Shown: in pieces, positions 10,021 to 23,098 of the stretch
How the letters are laid out: each line of letters starts with the position of its first letter
Numbering within the stretch: the stretch's first letter is position 1
Source: Synaphobranchus kaupii
Lineage: Eukaryota; Chordata; Actinopteri; Anguilliformes; Synaphobranchidae
DNA length: 64,000 nucleotides
Assembly (NCBI GenBank): GCA_029718625.1
Contig: CM056379.1
Span: 67,822,670 to 67,886,669 of the forward strand
Reading direction: 5' to 3'
Program-made: the position numbers and the translations under genes
The notes under the pieces: model-generated
The model's input: the letters and a program-made list of their open reading frames with translations, nothing else
What the model was told of the DNA's origin: nothing
Database searches by the model: none

Positions 10021-13000
10021 ACTACAGACGCAACCAATTTTACAGTGATAGACTCATGCTCAGCATTTTTTAGTGTGCCTTTGGCAGAAAAAAGCAGACA
10101 TCTGTTCGCCTTCACATATCAAGGACAGCAGTACACATATACACGCATGCCTCAGGGGTTTAAGCACTCACCACACGTGTTTAATCAAGTTTTAAAAGCA
10201 GACTTGGAAACATTAGACCTCAAAAGCACTGTAATACAGTATGTGGATGGCCAAAAAAAAAAATTTGCACACTGTAATATTTTGTTGGACCACCTTTAGC
10301 TTTGATTACGGCGCGCATTCATCGTGGCATTGTTTTGACAACCTTATGCAACGTCACAGCATTTATTTCCATCCAGAGTTGCATTAATTTTTGGCCGAGA
10401 TCTTGTATTGACGACGGGAGAGTCGAACCACTACGTAAAGTCTTCCCCAGCACATCCTAAAGACTTTCAATGGGGTTAAGGTCAGGACTCTGGTGGCCAA
10501 TTCATGTGTGAAAATGATTCCTCATGCTCCCTGAACCACTCTTTCACAATTTGAGCCATTCAGTGCATTCAGGTACTCAGCTGACTTCATTTTATTGCTG
10601 CATAACGTTGCTGAGCCTAGACCTGACCAATTGAAGCAACCCCAGATCATAACACTGCCTCCAGAGGTTTGTACAGTGGGCACTATGCATGACGGGTGCA
10701 ATGGCGACTTTTTCTTTGGCCAGGCAGTGTATTAATATGTTCAAAAACAAAAGATCAATGTCACCTAGATTCTATGCAAGTGTTGTCCAAATTAGCTCAG
10801 GGAGGATATAAAGCATCAAAAACCAAGCTGCAATACTGTAGGCAGCAAGTAGAATACTTAGGACGAAACATATCACATGGAAAGAAAGCAATAGCCCCGA
10901 GTCAATTAGAAGGAATCAGTAAGGCACCAATGCCACAAACAGTGGGATAGATGATGACATTTTTAGGAATGACGGGTTTTTGCTCAGATTGGATAATAGA
11001 TTATGCCAATAAAACAGCTCCATTAAGAGAAATGATGTGGGAGGCGGGACAGGACCGACTGTCCAATCCAATAAAATGGACGCTAGATGGCAAAATCGCT
11101 TTTGAAACGCTAAAACAAGAACTAATGAACGCCCCGGCGTTAGGAACCCCCGATAACGACAAACCCTTTCTACTATATGTGGCCAACAGGTGAGACATGC
11201 ATCAGCTGTCTTAACTCAAGAAACCAGCATAGGTAAAGGAAAGCAGCCGTTATCATATTATAGCACTAACTTAGATGGAGTAGCACAGGGGTACCCGCCC
11301 TGCTACCAACAAGGCATGGCAGCCGCCCACTATGCATACAACAAAGCATCAGCAATAACTATGGGGTATCCAGTGACCATTATAATGCATCACAAGATAG
11401 CTGAATTACTGGAGAGAGGGAAATTTGTACTTACAGCAGCTCGCACATTAAGCATGAATACATTATTAACGTACCCAGACATAACAATTCAGAGATGTAC
11501 TGTTACAAATCCAGCGGAGAGACTTCCCCTGGAAATGGAGGGAACCCCACATGACTGTGTACCAGACTCATTAGCATTCACAAAACTCCGTGCAGATCTG
11601 TGCGCCGAGCCGCTGGACAATCCAGAGAAAGTATTTTTTGTAGATGGGTCCTGCTTTAAGGATCACAAAGGTAATCACGCAGGTTATGCAGTGGTAGGGA
11701 AAGAAGATGTAGAATATGTGGTACACATAAAGCAACCGTGCGCACAGCCATGTTCAGCTCAGCTGGCAGAACTTAAAGCATTAACAGCAGCATGTATATT
11801 AGGTGAGGGACATAGCACAGAAATATACAGACTCTGCATACGCGCATGGGGTGTGTCACGTTTTCGGTGCAGTGTGGAAACAGAGAGGCTATAAGAAAAC
11901 AGGGGCACCAATACAACATTTTGATCAGATACAACAGCTTATAGCCGCTATGATGCTACCTACTAAGCTAGCAATAATAAAATGCAAGGCACACATAAGA
12001 TATATGGATGACCCAGTAACAAAGGGAAACGATAGGGCAGATGCAGCAGCTAAAGAAGCGGCAGACCACACGTCTGCCCTGAGTTGTGAGGAACCAGTGC
12101 ATAAAAGACAGTGCAAAAAGGTAGGAAGTTTCCCGGTAATGGTCACTCAAGTGGGACCAGATGAATATCAAGATCAGAAAACATGGTAATGACCATTGTG
12201 CAAGGGGGGAGATTATAAGAAAAATTCAAAAACAAGGATATTGGTCACCTTACCTGCAAGCAATAGTGGATGAAAGACTAAACACGTGAAATATGCGCTC
12301 AGCATAACATCAGAAAGGGAATAACAACACCAATAGGACACATACCAATACCAGAGGGACCAATGAAACACTTAGTCATGGACTATGTGGATATGATAAA
12401 AACAGTACAAGGTAAAAGGTACCTATTAGTAATAATAGACAGGTTTAGTAGATGGGTGGAAGCTGTACCATCCCCAGACACAGGATCAGGAACGGTCATA
12501 ACATTTTTGAGAGAGAGAAGTAATACCAAGATTTGGTATCCCAAATGAAATTAGTTCAGACAATGGATCAGCATTTACTGCAAAAGCACTGAAAACTGCT
12601 ACAAAAGTTAAGAATAAAACAGCGTTTTGGAGCTGACTATCATCCACAGTCACAAGGGATGGTAGAAAGAGTTAATGGAACCCTCAAAGCAAAATTAAGC
12701 AAAATCTGTGCTGTAACAAAAATGAACTGGATTGATGCACTGCCGCTTGCTTTACTAAGTTATCGCATGCAAACTAACCGCAACACTGAGCTAACACCGC
12801 ACAAGATGCTGACGGGCAGGATTATGCCTGTTCCGAACTGGAAAGAACCCCACAGGGGGCCCTCGATGGAAACAATAGAGGATTTGAAAGAATATATGCA
12901 GCAACTAACTATGATACATAAAGCAATTCATTTACAGGGAAAAAAAAGCAGCAGGAACCGCAACCAGAACAAGAGAGACCAGTGGTGCCCGGAGACCAGG

Positions 13001-13140
13001 TGTACGTAAAAGTGTTCCGAAGGAAGTGGCATGATAAGAGACGAGAAGGGCCATATAAAGTCACAAGGGAGACCTGCACGGCGGTACAGGTAGAAGGCAG
13101 TGCTGTGTGGTATCATCTTAACCATTGTACCCGAGTAGCA
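10018..13140 (+). pseudogene. ERV pol (RT-RNase H-integrase), broken and internally deleted
   Basis: The protease and N-terminal RT fingers are missing: the gag tail runs straight into the RT block VIDSCSAFFSVPL (about 10044). RMPQGFKHSPHVFNQVL follows, then the YVD part of the active site near 10238, interrupted by a Tc1 remnant (10249-10729). RT continues from 10733 (LLICSKTK in kind). RNase H is at about 11635-12060 (FFVDGSCFKD, then KGNDRADAAAKEAA) with a frame change near 11820. Integrase is partial: the zinc domain is truncated, the core is at 12363-12670 (HLVMDYVDMI, SSDNGSAF, GMVERVNGT) with a frame change near 12520, and an SH3-like C-terminal part ends near 13140. Motif style is gamma/epsilon-like. 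Confidence 0.8.
10249..10729 (-). mobile_element. Tc1/mariner remnant inside ERV reverse transcriptase
   Basis: The right end is an intact Tc1-like terminus (ttggccaggcagtg followed by ta). The left end keeps only ggccaaaaaaaa of the inverted repeat. The minus strand encodes broken pieces of a Tc1 transposase C-terminal domain (for example [18 protein letters not shown]). It is the same family as 18778-19237. It cuts the RT active-site motif, so the ERV pol was already or thereby inactivated. Confidence 0.8.
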
Positions 13141-13174
13141 GGGCCCAGGCCGGAGCTGACAACAACCCCGCAGA

Positions 13175-15252
13175 ATGAGCCGGTACCTGCCCAGCAAAAT
13201 GAGGAAAGTCAAGATCCCCAGGAAACTGGGGGGAGGGACCCAGAACCAAACCTGGAGAGTTTGGAAGGAACTGCAGGGCAAATGGCCAGACCGGTACTTC
13301 CGCCTGAAGGTGAAAGAGACCCTGGGGAAGGGACTAGCAGTAGTTTTGTTATTCCTGGCAATATACACCCTGCACATGATACCACAGACATTGGCTCACA
13401 CAATGCAGAGCAGAACACGGGAAGGAGTGGAGGGGCCTGACGACCATAGCCCCACCATTGACTTTTCAGATGTGGACTTTACGTGTTTTGGATAAAATAA
13501 ACACTGTACAATTAAATCTAGAAGAAGCAGGAAGATGTGTAACAGCAATAGGAGCACTAAAAATGCCATGGAAAAATGAAAGAAAGAAAAGGGATCTTGT
13601 TGCCATGGGCTGGAGGAAAACCAGCAGGAAAATGAGCGGAAGGATTTTAGACGGGCAAGAAGAAAGGGACATGAACTCCAATATGTGCATATTATGTGTG
13701 GCGGAGCAGTGGCCGCTATTGTTCGTCCCACCGCAAAAAGGAGCTAGAAACTCAGATAGACTTGGTGACAAGATATCAAAAGAATATTACGCAGTATATA
13801 TCTTCGTTGAGCTGGCAGGAAAAGATGGTTTATGGGACAATAACACAAGGACGGTGTAGGAGAGCATGGGAACTGAGGGGGAACACAGGAACAGAAGGGA
13901 GGGGCAGGAATATATGGGAGAGGGCCAAAACTAGTGCCTGGTATGAGTGGGCCAAATATTCAGTGACTCAGATGAGGAAAAAAGAACGTTACCTATGCGC
14001 AGCCGCAGAGCCCATAGTAAAAATAGCACTAGCTCCATATACCCCAGCAACATGTGTAACATGGCGACAACAGCAAACTACAGAATGCGATGAGAAGTGC
14101 CCTGATCAAAAAAGAGGTCATGACTGCGTTGAATCATGCCCAACGACCAAGTGCTGGGTATCCTGCATGCACCCCCAATGCCTGTTCATTTGTATGATAG
14201 CCCAGGGATCCCATGAATATGTAGCAGAAAATAATGAATGTGACTTGCACTGGCCGGTGACAAATAGATCAATGGCAGAAATTGAGAAAAAATTGATTGT
14301 ATTATTCCCTGGATTAGAATACATATGCTATGAGAAAAATGGGACAGTGCCAGTGGGAAAGTTTCAGGGGCCTTGTGCAAGGACCCATAAGTTGATAGAC
14401 AAATCTGAGATCGGGGCTCTCTACCTTTTACTTTACACTCAAACCAGAGCACTGGCCGACCTATGGTGGGTATGTGACATAAACAGAGACTTGATGCCCA
14501 CCCTTCCTGTAGGGTGGTCAGGCACTTGCGCGAGAGTAATGTTAGCACAGCGAATAACCGTAATAGATCCTGCAGAAGACCTAGTGGGGGGTAGTAGGCC
14601 TGCAAAGAAGGAAAAGGGCTTATACACCAGACCCAAGTGTAAGGTTAGATGCCATAGGTCAACCCCGGGGTATTCCCAAGGAGTTTAAAGCAAGGGACGA
14701 AATTGCTGCAGGATTTGAATCAATGCTGGTATGGGTAACCCCTAATAAGAATGTGGAATGGATTCATTACATATACTATAATCAGCAGAGGTTTATCAAT
14801 TACACAGATGAGGCCTTAACAGCCATAGGGGAACAACTGGATGCGATAAGCAGAATGGCATGGCAAAACAGACACGTATTGGACTGGATGATGGCAGAAA
14901 AAGGAGGAGTTTTTGTATAATGTTTGGAGAACAGTGTTGTACTTTCATACCCAATAATACTGCTCCCGAAGGCTCATTTACTGAAGCTATGAAAAAACTA
15001 AGACAGCTCAGAGAAGAAGTAAAAAGTAATGCAGGAAAAGATGCAGATGTATGGGATTGGTTTCACATAAATCTGGGACAGTAGGGAGCTCTTTTTACTA
15101 AGATGGGAGTGGGAATAGTGGTAGTTTTGCTAGTGGGAGGATTGGTGGTGTGCTGTTTTCTGCCTCTTCTGCGTTCTCTACTTACCCAGATGGTGACCAA
15201 GCAGTTAACAGCACCAGGGGTGATGGCTCCGCTCTTGTACCTGGAAAAATGA
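13175..15252 (+). pseudogene. ERV env (gamma-type SU/TM), broken by frame changes
   Basis: The leader peptide block (13175-13495) has a basic N-terminus and a hydrophobic signal segment (LAVVLLFLAIYTLHMI). A cysteine-rich surface-subunit block is open at 13696-14688 (CVESCPTTKCWVSCMHPQC). The transmembrane subunit follows: IHYIYYNQQRFINYTDEA, then an immunosuppressive-domain-like stretch and a CX6CC motif (CIMFGEQCC, about 14918-14944), which defines gamma-type Env. A membrane anchor lies near 15100-15200. Frame changes near 13480, 13690, 14690 and 14915 and a stop near 15082 prevent a full protein. This Env type occurs in gamma/epsilon-like fish ERVs. Confidence 0.8.
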
Positions 15253-15690
15253 GCATGACCTCCAGGACTTCGCCTAGGAGTGCAAATAAAGTTCCCTGTG
15301 CGATAACGGCTCTGACATAGTGAAGAGACCTGAAGCCAGGAGGACTAGATAAACACATGTATTTTATTATTTTCTTTTACATGCTTAAGACTAGTTTACA
15401 CTACAGTATTATGAAGACGTAGTGAACACATATAGATTGATAGCTACAAACATGTATAAGATTAACATAATCATGCTTAGAGGAGACTGATGTCTTTTAC
15501 TCCTCCCCTGCCAATGAACGGGAGGAGACTTTTGGCTCAGTTTTCCTGTTTAGGTACTAGGCCTGGGGAGTATTGGGATGGTTGCTTAGATAAGAAATGG
15601 CCAATTGAGTTAAATCATTCCTCCCTGCTCCTCAGATCTCTTGCCTGAACCCAAGTTAAGAGAATGAGCCTAAAAAGGCTCAAAGGGGGG
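15253..15690 (+). other. ERV 3' untranslated region with polypurine tract
   Basis: No ORF. It ends with a purine run (caaagggggg at 15681-15690) that is the likely plus-strand primer directly before the 3' LTR. A second aataaa at about 15286 is probably incidental. Confidence 0.5.
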
Positions 15691-16262
15691 AATTATATAG
15701 ACGTTTTCCCTCAGGAGATTGCGCAATAATATGTAATCAGCATAATCAATAAGTAGACTAATTAAAGGTAATAGACCAATTAGTAAATTGAATAATGATT
15801 GTAATAGAGAGCACAAGAAACACTGATGCCACTATTAGGTTTGAATGTTTAAAGACCATGTGATGGTGGGCAGACGCCCGCCTTCTGTTTTTGAGACAAC
15901 TCAAGATCGCGCCGCTATCGTCTCTAGGTGAAGAGTCATGAAGGGGGGCCTGAGCACCGTGACGCAAAGGAGGGAGGAAACTTGGGACCTGGGGACAATA
16001 GTGGTAGAAAACCAAAAGGTGTTGGCCATTAGCATAAGGGGAGGACAAGAGGTTGTCCTAAGACACATAGAAATGTATAAAACGCACTGTGACTAGGGCC
16101 CATTGGGTGTTCCATGGGACAGCATGGCTTTGTTACACAATAAAGTCTTTTTGAACGGACCACTCTCTCCAGCCTTTGTCTGACTTCGCAAGCGTTTGTT
16201 TTTGGTGATTGGATTATGAATTACCTTGCCTGGAGTACTGGCTTCACCACTCCACCACACAA
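15691..16262 (+). repeat. ERV 3' LTR
   Basis: Follows the polypurine run. It contains a TATA box (tataaa, 16076-16081) and a polyadenylation signal (aataaa, 16139-16144) about 60 bases downstream, then a U5-like segment ending near ccaccacaca. This spacing is typical of a retroviral U3-R-U5 unit. Both ends are uncertain by several bases, because the usual tg...ca termini are not clear and the 5' LTR is not in the window for comparison. Confidence 0.6.
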
Positions 16263-16980
16263 CACAGACTCATTTCCCAGAAGTCTGTACAGCCTATAAC
16301 CAAATTGGCCTAGTGTGCATTAATGTCATTTACATTAATGTAATTGTCTTTTGCAAGGTAACATTAGCTACGTTATCTTGGGGCTTGGGCAACGTAGAAT
16401 AGCTTACGTGGGTGAATTTCATAATCGGTGACGACAAAGACAATAACGTTAACGTTAATTACATTGTCATAAAAGTGGATACGCCCCTCAATATGATCCC
16501 CTAAGTGAGAATTGTTCTTTTGAATGATGTTTTGCTTGATACTTCGGACACAAATCTGATTCTCTAGCAGAGCAGCAGTAAGTGAAACAGAGTAAACCTG
16601 AATTTAGTTAACAAGATAATTTGATACGATAAGCCTCAATTTAACCTGGATTGTTTCAGCGACGTACGTGAAACAGGGCCCTGGTTATTGAACAAATATA
16701 GCTCTGCTGTACTAACTCTTGATGGTTGCAGTACAGTGACCAGAAAAGAGAGACTTAAAAGACAGGGAGCTACAGCAGGCAGCAAAGGGTAGCAAAACTC
16801 CCTTAGAGCATGAATCAAGCCAGATACGCCACAATAAATGGTTAACGTTGTACTATGTATCTTTTTTCTATTTATTTGCATAGTAAAGTCTTTGCCAAAG
16901 AGAAAAGAATGGAAAAATAAATGTATATAAACTATACAAGAAAACGCAAAATTTCAGCTATACAGGAGAGCTTACCACAC
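16263..16980. other. Interval with no recognised feature
   Basis: A/T-rich sequence with short repeats of attaatgt and aacgttaa around 16317-16460. I see no gene, no LTR and no transposase similarity. It may be unique genomic or intronic sequence. Confidence 0.4.
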
Positions 16981-16984
16981 ATGC

Positions 16985-17160
16985 CTTTTTTTGGAGCTTA
17001 TGCTCCCCAAAAAGTCCGTGTACGGTCTGCTCCCATCCCTGATGATGCTAGTGGAAACTTTAGCAGCCCCGGCCACAGTTGGCAGCCCTGGTCTGGATTC
17101 GATACCAGACCTTCTGGGTCCATCCAATAAACCAAGGCCTTAACAGGAAGAGTCAACCTG
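16985..17160 (-). repeat. Candidate tRNA-derived SINE fragment
   Basis: On the minus strand, tggtttattggatgg near 17120-17135 resembles a pol III A box. About 20 bases on, ggtatcgaatcc near 17094-17105 resembles a B box with its T-stem partner. The order and strand fit a tRNA-derived SINE head. The tail at 16985-17010 is a short palindrome (ggagcttatgctcc). The A-B spacing is shorter than in a true tRNA, so this is a decayed or chance similarity. Confidence 0.35.
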
Positions 17161-17240
17161 AAGCCCGTGAGCACAAACATTATTGAATTCAATATTTTTT
17201 ATGTCTATTGAAAATCTTTAAAACCAAGTGAGTTGCCTAC

Positions 17241-17502
17241 CAGAGTGTATGAACATGTGCTTGCTGTAATTCTTTCTGGACCGTAGACTCTTCCCACAGT
17301 GAGTGCAGTCAAAAGAGGTCTCAGATCCCTGGGAGGAGGGGGAAGGGCCTGCTGCACAGGAAGAGGTTGTGGCAGGAGCCATTGGTACTGGAGGTGGAAC
17401 CTGTTGGTTGGGTTCTGCTCCTGCCATGCTGTCAATCACCATAGACCCAGCAACAAAATATGATGATGACTGTGACTGGCTGACTGGATACTGAAACAGC
17501 AG
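17241..17502 (-). CDS. Candidate host exon with one C2H2 zinc finger
   Basis: The minus strand shows a pyrimidine-rich acceptor (ttttctgcag) before 17502 and a donor (ctctg/gtaggc) after 17241, enclosing 262 bp open in one frame. The product is Q/S/P-rich (MVIDSMAGAEPNQQVPPPVP) and ends in a classical finger: C-T-H-C, 12 residues, H-M-F-I-H, then S-G at the splice site, so further fingers may follow in the next exon. The open frame, good splice sites and lack of similarity to the surrounding elements suggest a real transcription-factor gene whose other exons lie elsewhere. A processed or captured fragment is possible. Confidence 0.5.
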
Positions 17503-17647
17503 CTGCAGAAAATTAAAATCAGGGTATTTTACAATCTTTTCAAAACAACACAACAACCTCTTAACTTAAGGCAATCCATTTGTGAGCAGACAACCACCAT
17601 GCACAATTTAAATTTTTACAGTAAATCTCATTTAAAGATTTGTACAT

Positions 17648-17870
17648 ACAGTGCCCTCCACTATTATTGGCACTCCTGGTAAAGATGAGTAAAAAGGGTT
17701 ATAAAAAATTCACCATTTGGTGAATTAGCTTAATCTCACACTGAAAAAAATAGAAAAATCCAACCTTTAATTAAAGTAAATTTATTATGAGAACAATCAA
17801 CATCAATATCAAGAACAATAACTATTTTTAACAAAATCACGTGTGCCACAATTATTGGCACCTCTGCATT
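17648..17870 (+). mobile_element. Tc1-like terminal repeat (family A, left end)
   Basis: Begins cagtgccctccactattatt after ta. It carries an internal direct repeat (ccacaattattggcacc near 17848), the IR-DR layout of Tc1 elements with long terminal repeats. The element stops at 17870, where family B begins (cagatcc after tta). The opposite, inverted end of the same family is at 62054-62279. Confidence 0.65.
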
Positions 17871-17871
17871 T

Positions 17872-18776
17872 ACAGATCCTTTCCAAAAAATTAGAATATC
17901 ATGGAAAAGTTTTTTTTTTCCATAATTCCATTCAAAAAGTGAAACTTTCATAGATTATAGATTCATTACACACAAAGTGAAATATTTCTAGCCTTTATTT
18001 GTTTCATTTTTCATAATTTTGGCTTACAGCTCCAGAAAACCCCCAAAACAGTATTTCAAGAAATTAGAATAGTGTGTTGAAAATAAGCATTTACTTCAGT
18101 TATTTCAGAGAATGAATGTTTTAGACTGAGTGTCACACTATCATCTAATTTACTCAAAACACCTGCAAAGTTTATCTCAGTTTGGTTCAGTATGGGGAAG
18201 ACTGCAGACTTGACAATTGGCCAGAAGACCATCATTGACACCTCCAGAAGATGGGTAAGCCACAAAAGGTCATCGCTAAGGAGGCTGGCTGTTCACAGAG
18301 TGCAGTGTCCAAGCATATCAATAGAAAGTTTAGTGGAAGGGAAAAATGTGGCAGTAGAAGGTGCACAAGCAAAAGAGATGACCGTAGGCTTCAGCGGATT
18401 GTCAAGCAAAGACGATTCCAAAATTTGGCGGAGATGCAGAGGGAGTGGACTGAGGCTGGAGTCAGTGCTTCAAAAACCACCACGTACAGACGTATCCGAG
18501 ACATGGGCTACAACTGTCGGATTCCTCGAGTCAAGCCACTCCACTCATTCTCTGAAATAACTGAAGTAAATGCTGATTTTCGACACACTATTCTAATTTC
18601 TTGAAATACTGTTTTGGGGGTTTTCTGGAGCTGTAAGCCAAAATTATGAAAAATTAAACAAATAAAGGCTAGAAATATTTCACTTTGTGTGTAATGAATC
18701 TATAATCTATGAAAGTTTCACTTTTTGAATGGAATTATGGAAAAAAAAAAACTTTTCCATGATATTCTAATTTTTT
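17872..18776 (+). mobile_element. Internally deleted Tc1-like element (family B)
   Basis: Inverted repeats of about 200 bp: left arm 17872-18085 (cagatcctttccaaaaaatt...), right arm 18567-18776 with the reverse complement. Between them only the N-terminal part of a Tc1 transposase remains (18251-18545). It is a paired helix-turn-helix region (VIAKEAGCSQSAVSKHINRK; KTTTYRRIRDMGYNCRIPRV) with no DDE core. A separate frame (18192-18250) supplies the first residues, so there is also a frame change. The right tip is truncated at the junction with the next element. Confidence 0.75.
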
Positions 18777-18777
18777 T

Positions 18778-19237
18778 TCACGCATTTGTCGCGGCATTGT
18801 TTCGACAACCTTATGTAACGTCACAAAATTTATTTTCATGCAGAGTTGCATTCATCTTTGGCCGAGATCTTGCATTGATGACGGGAGAGTCGAACCACTC
18901 TATAAAGTCTTCTCCAGCACATCCCAAAGACTTTCAATAGGGTTAAGGTCAGGACTCTGGTGGTCAATTCATGTGTGAAAATGATTCCTTATGCTCCCTG
19001 AACCACTCTTTCACAATTTGAGCCCGATGAAGCTTGGTATTGTCATCCTGGAATATGCCCTGGTCATTCAGTACATTGAGGTACTCAGCCGACTTCATTT
19101 TATTGCTGCATAATGTTGCTGAGCCTTGACCTGACCAATTGAAGCAACCCCAGATCACAACACTGCCTCCAGAGGCTTGTACAGTGGGCACTATGCATGA
19201 CGGGTGCAACGGCGACTTTTTTTTTGGACGGGCAGTG
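18778..19237 (-). mobile_element. Tc1-like remnant (family C) with partial DDE transposase
   Basis: The right terminus ggcagtg is followed by ta at 19238, and the left end is lost at the junction with family B. The minus-strand frame 18964-19269 includes the central catalytic region ([29 protein letters not shown]), with the second catalytic Asp in QDDN. The first Asp and the final Glu are absent. Same family as 10249-10729. Confidence 0.75.
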
Positions 19238-19689
19238 TATATCATCTGGGGATATTGAGAACAACTCAAACACTCAAAAGGCTAGCCTAATTTAACAGCT
19301 TTTCAAAAAAAGTATACTCAACTGGCATACTCAGATAGTAGTGTGTGCTGATTCGGACTATTCGGACACAGTCGTAGTTGTGTTTGATTAATAGACTCAG
19401 GGGCGAAAATCTGATATCAACTTTGGAGGGGACAATTACATTAAATTTTTTCAAGAGCAATTCCTGAGGGGGACACCAAAAGTACTGCTGTAACACATAG
19501 CCTATGTTGTAATATGTTAAATGTATATTGAGGAACTGACACTGTCATCTAAAGTCTCTCTCCCTGGCTCTTTTCCTTTTACCACCCTCACTGACTCACA
19601 GTCTGTCTCCTAGAAAAGAAATAAGATGTTTGCCATACCCCTAACTACCGGTACCCAAAACAACACAATTAATCACAACAGCAATACAT

Positions 19690-19918
19690 TACATTACATT
19701 ATAGGCATTTAGCAGACGCTCTTATCCAGAGCGACTTACACAACTTTTTTTTATCATGTTTTACATATTATCCATTTATACAGCTGGATATATACTGAAG
19801 CAATTCAGGTTAAGTACCTTGCTCAAGGGTACAACGGCAGTGTCCTACCTGGGAATCGAACCTGCAACCTTTCGGTTACAAGGCCCGTTCCTTAACCATT
19901 ATACTACACTGCCACTGT
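19690..19918. repeat. Common teleost interspersed repeat (SINE-like)
   Basis: Contains the widespread fish core gcatttagcagacgctc followed by ttatccagagcgactt, then a minus-strand B-box-like segment (gggaatcgaacctgcaacc) and ttaaccattatactacactg. Starts with a short acatt repeat. I recognise the pattern as a high-copy fish repeat but cannot fix its class. Confidence 0.6.
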
Positions 19919-20300
19919 GTAGTATACCATTGCCTTAAACAAATCAGTGAAGTTTAAGTTGAGAGTGGGGGTATCCATGGCATTGTCCAATTATGTCCCT
20001 ATTTTACAGGTCTAAAAAAGAGCGAACCTTTCATAATGTTGCCAAACAAAAACTCAACAAACTAACCTGAAACTCCCTGTCTCTGCCAGTCTGTCCCTGC
20101 CTATCTGTCCCCAGATCTGCAGTTTTTTGTTCCATCTGTTGCCTGCTCTGCCTAATGACATCATTATGAAACATTTCCATTAGCATTTCACTTCTTTCTT
20201 ATGAACATCTTATCAACTAGTCTTACTTTGCATTTTGGTGTACTGACAAATGCTCTGATGTCCGTCTTTTTTGTGCCATGTTCTACCTGGCTGGCTGGCT

Positions 20301-20321
20301 ACACACACACACACACACACA
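20301..20321. repeat. (CA)n microsatellite
   Basis: About ten CA dinucleotides. Confidence 0.9.
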
Positions 20322-20329
20322 TACAGTGT

Positions 20330-20870
20330 GCAGGTTATTTACAGTAGGAGATATCATCTATTATCTTCTATCATTCTATAATGGGCTTCGATCTACCAGG
20401 TAGCTAGCTAGTCAGCTAGCAAATGTGAAACGGATTGCAGTGACAAGGGTTGACAGCTGTATGAGTTTACACAATGTAAGCTGCAAACTTTTGTAATTTT
20501 AAGATAGTTTATGTTTTCGTTTTATATTGGCTGGCTTCCCACAATAGCTGAAAAAGCAGAGCTAGCGAGCACCAATTCCGTTTCTGTGGTGTTTGCTATA
20601 ATCTTTGCTATCGTCAGTTTACTCCAAGATCGGCACACAGGTGCTTCAAAGTCCCCTCGCGACAATTTAGCTTTTGCAATGAGACCATTAAAGATATTTA
20701 AGACAATTGTAGAAGAGAGTGTAGTTCTGTTCAGTTTGGAGTTCAGTTTATCGCTAACCTTATCACTGGGACTTCGAAGCACTACAGCTGCATGCTGATC
20801 TTGGAATAAACTGACAATGGCAAAGATTCCATCTTTGACGACGCCACATAAATGGAATAGGTGCTAGCTA
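20330..20870. other. Interval with no recognised gene
   Basis: Open frames occur on both strands at 20511-20798, but neither shows a motif I know. The sequence is less A/T-rich than its neighbours and precedes the gag-like ORF, so it may be the leader of the same decayed element. Confidence 0.3.
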
Positions 20871-21755
20871 ATGTTTGCTTTAGTTTGCTCCATCGTTTTG
20901 CTCGCTAGCTCTGCAAATTCAGCTATTATGTGTGTGAACCCTGCCAACATAAAACAAAATCGCTATGGTGCGATTGACTGCATTAACTTCACGATAGTTG
21001 AAGGCTATCTACGGCAAGTTAATTATGCTCTCATGGACTTGCCCATGGCAACTGAGCAGGAAAAGATTACACTCATAGAGAAGACTTCTGTGAGAGAGGT
21101 TTGTGCGTTCATTAGAACGCGACCCTCCTCCATCCGCAACAGCTATTCTGAACTCTACAGTGCACTTGTAGTGGAATATTTACCCTGGATTGATGAGGCA
21201 ACAGCCCTGATTCAAGCCACAGGTATAAAGCATGGTCGCACCGAGCGCCCCCAGGAATACTTTAAACGTTTGAAACATGCGTTCTTCAAGGGCAGAAATT
21301 GGTCAGGTTTAGAGGACGATCGTGCATTCAAATCTCTCTTCTTACACAACCTCCACCCCTGTATTCAAACTCATGTTGTTTTGTCCTCCAGGGAAAAACA
21401 TTCAATATGTGAAATTTGGGATGAGGCTCAGGTTGCGTGGGACACCTAGCGCATTGTGCCTGCAGATGACAAAATCAAGGATAGTCCAAACGCTCCTAAT
21501 AACTCCCTTAGTACCTCCCAGTGCACAACGTCGGTGTCTAAGACGTACAGTCAGCAGATTAAGAGAACATTTTCTCCAAAAAGCTATTACGGTCATTTCT
21601 CACACTCCGATGCTAGTAGCAACTGGAGAGAAGATAGGGTTGATCCAGTCAGTGCTTCTCACCAAAGCACACTGGTAAGGGGGAAAGTGAAACGTCTCTT
21701 TTCCTATTTTCCCTGTCAGCACACCTACCTTACCGAAAGGGGGGTGCATAATTAG
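20871..21755 (+). pseudogene. Retroelement gag capsid-like fragment
   Basis: An ATG at 20871 opens 192 codons. The N-terminal 25 residues are hydrophobic. Residues 60-185 resemble a capsid: a helical region (SSIRNSYSELYSALVVEYLP) and a stretch similar to the major homology region (ERPQEYFKRLKHAFFKGRN), then FKSLFLHNLHPCIQTHV. The frame stops at 21447. A second frame (21456-21755) holds a serine-rich, basic stretch that could be the gag tail. No zinc knuckle or pol follows. It is a gag-only relic of an LTR element or retrovirus, or a captured gag gene. Confidence 0.4.
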
Positions 21756-21845
21756 TCCACATCAGCCACCTAAGTTTGCATATAGGAAGTGCAATGCAGA
21801 GCAGAGTAAATGCCATAAAATACAGTCCCCACTGTAAACAAAATC

Positions 21846-23098
<1,253 letters not shown>

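Noticed and set aside
1..16262. Foamy virus or lentivirus-like ERV
   Set aside because: The CX6CC motif in TM, a single CCHC knuckle and gag-pol in one frame favour a gamma/epsilon-like class I element; the genus is left open.
17303..17494. Plus-strand frame opposite the zinc-finger exon
   Set aside because: The minus strand has the C2H2 signature and splice sites; the plus frame is its shadow.
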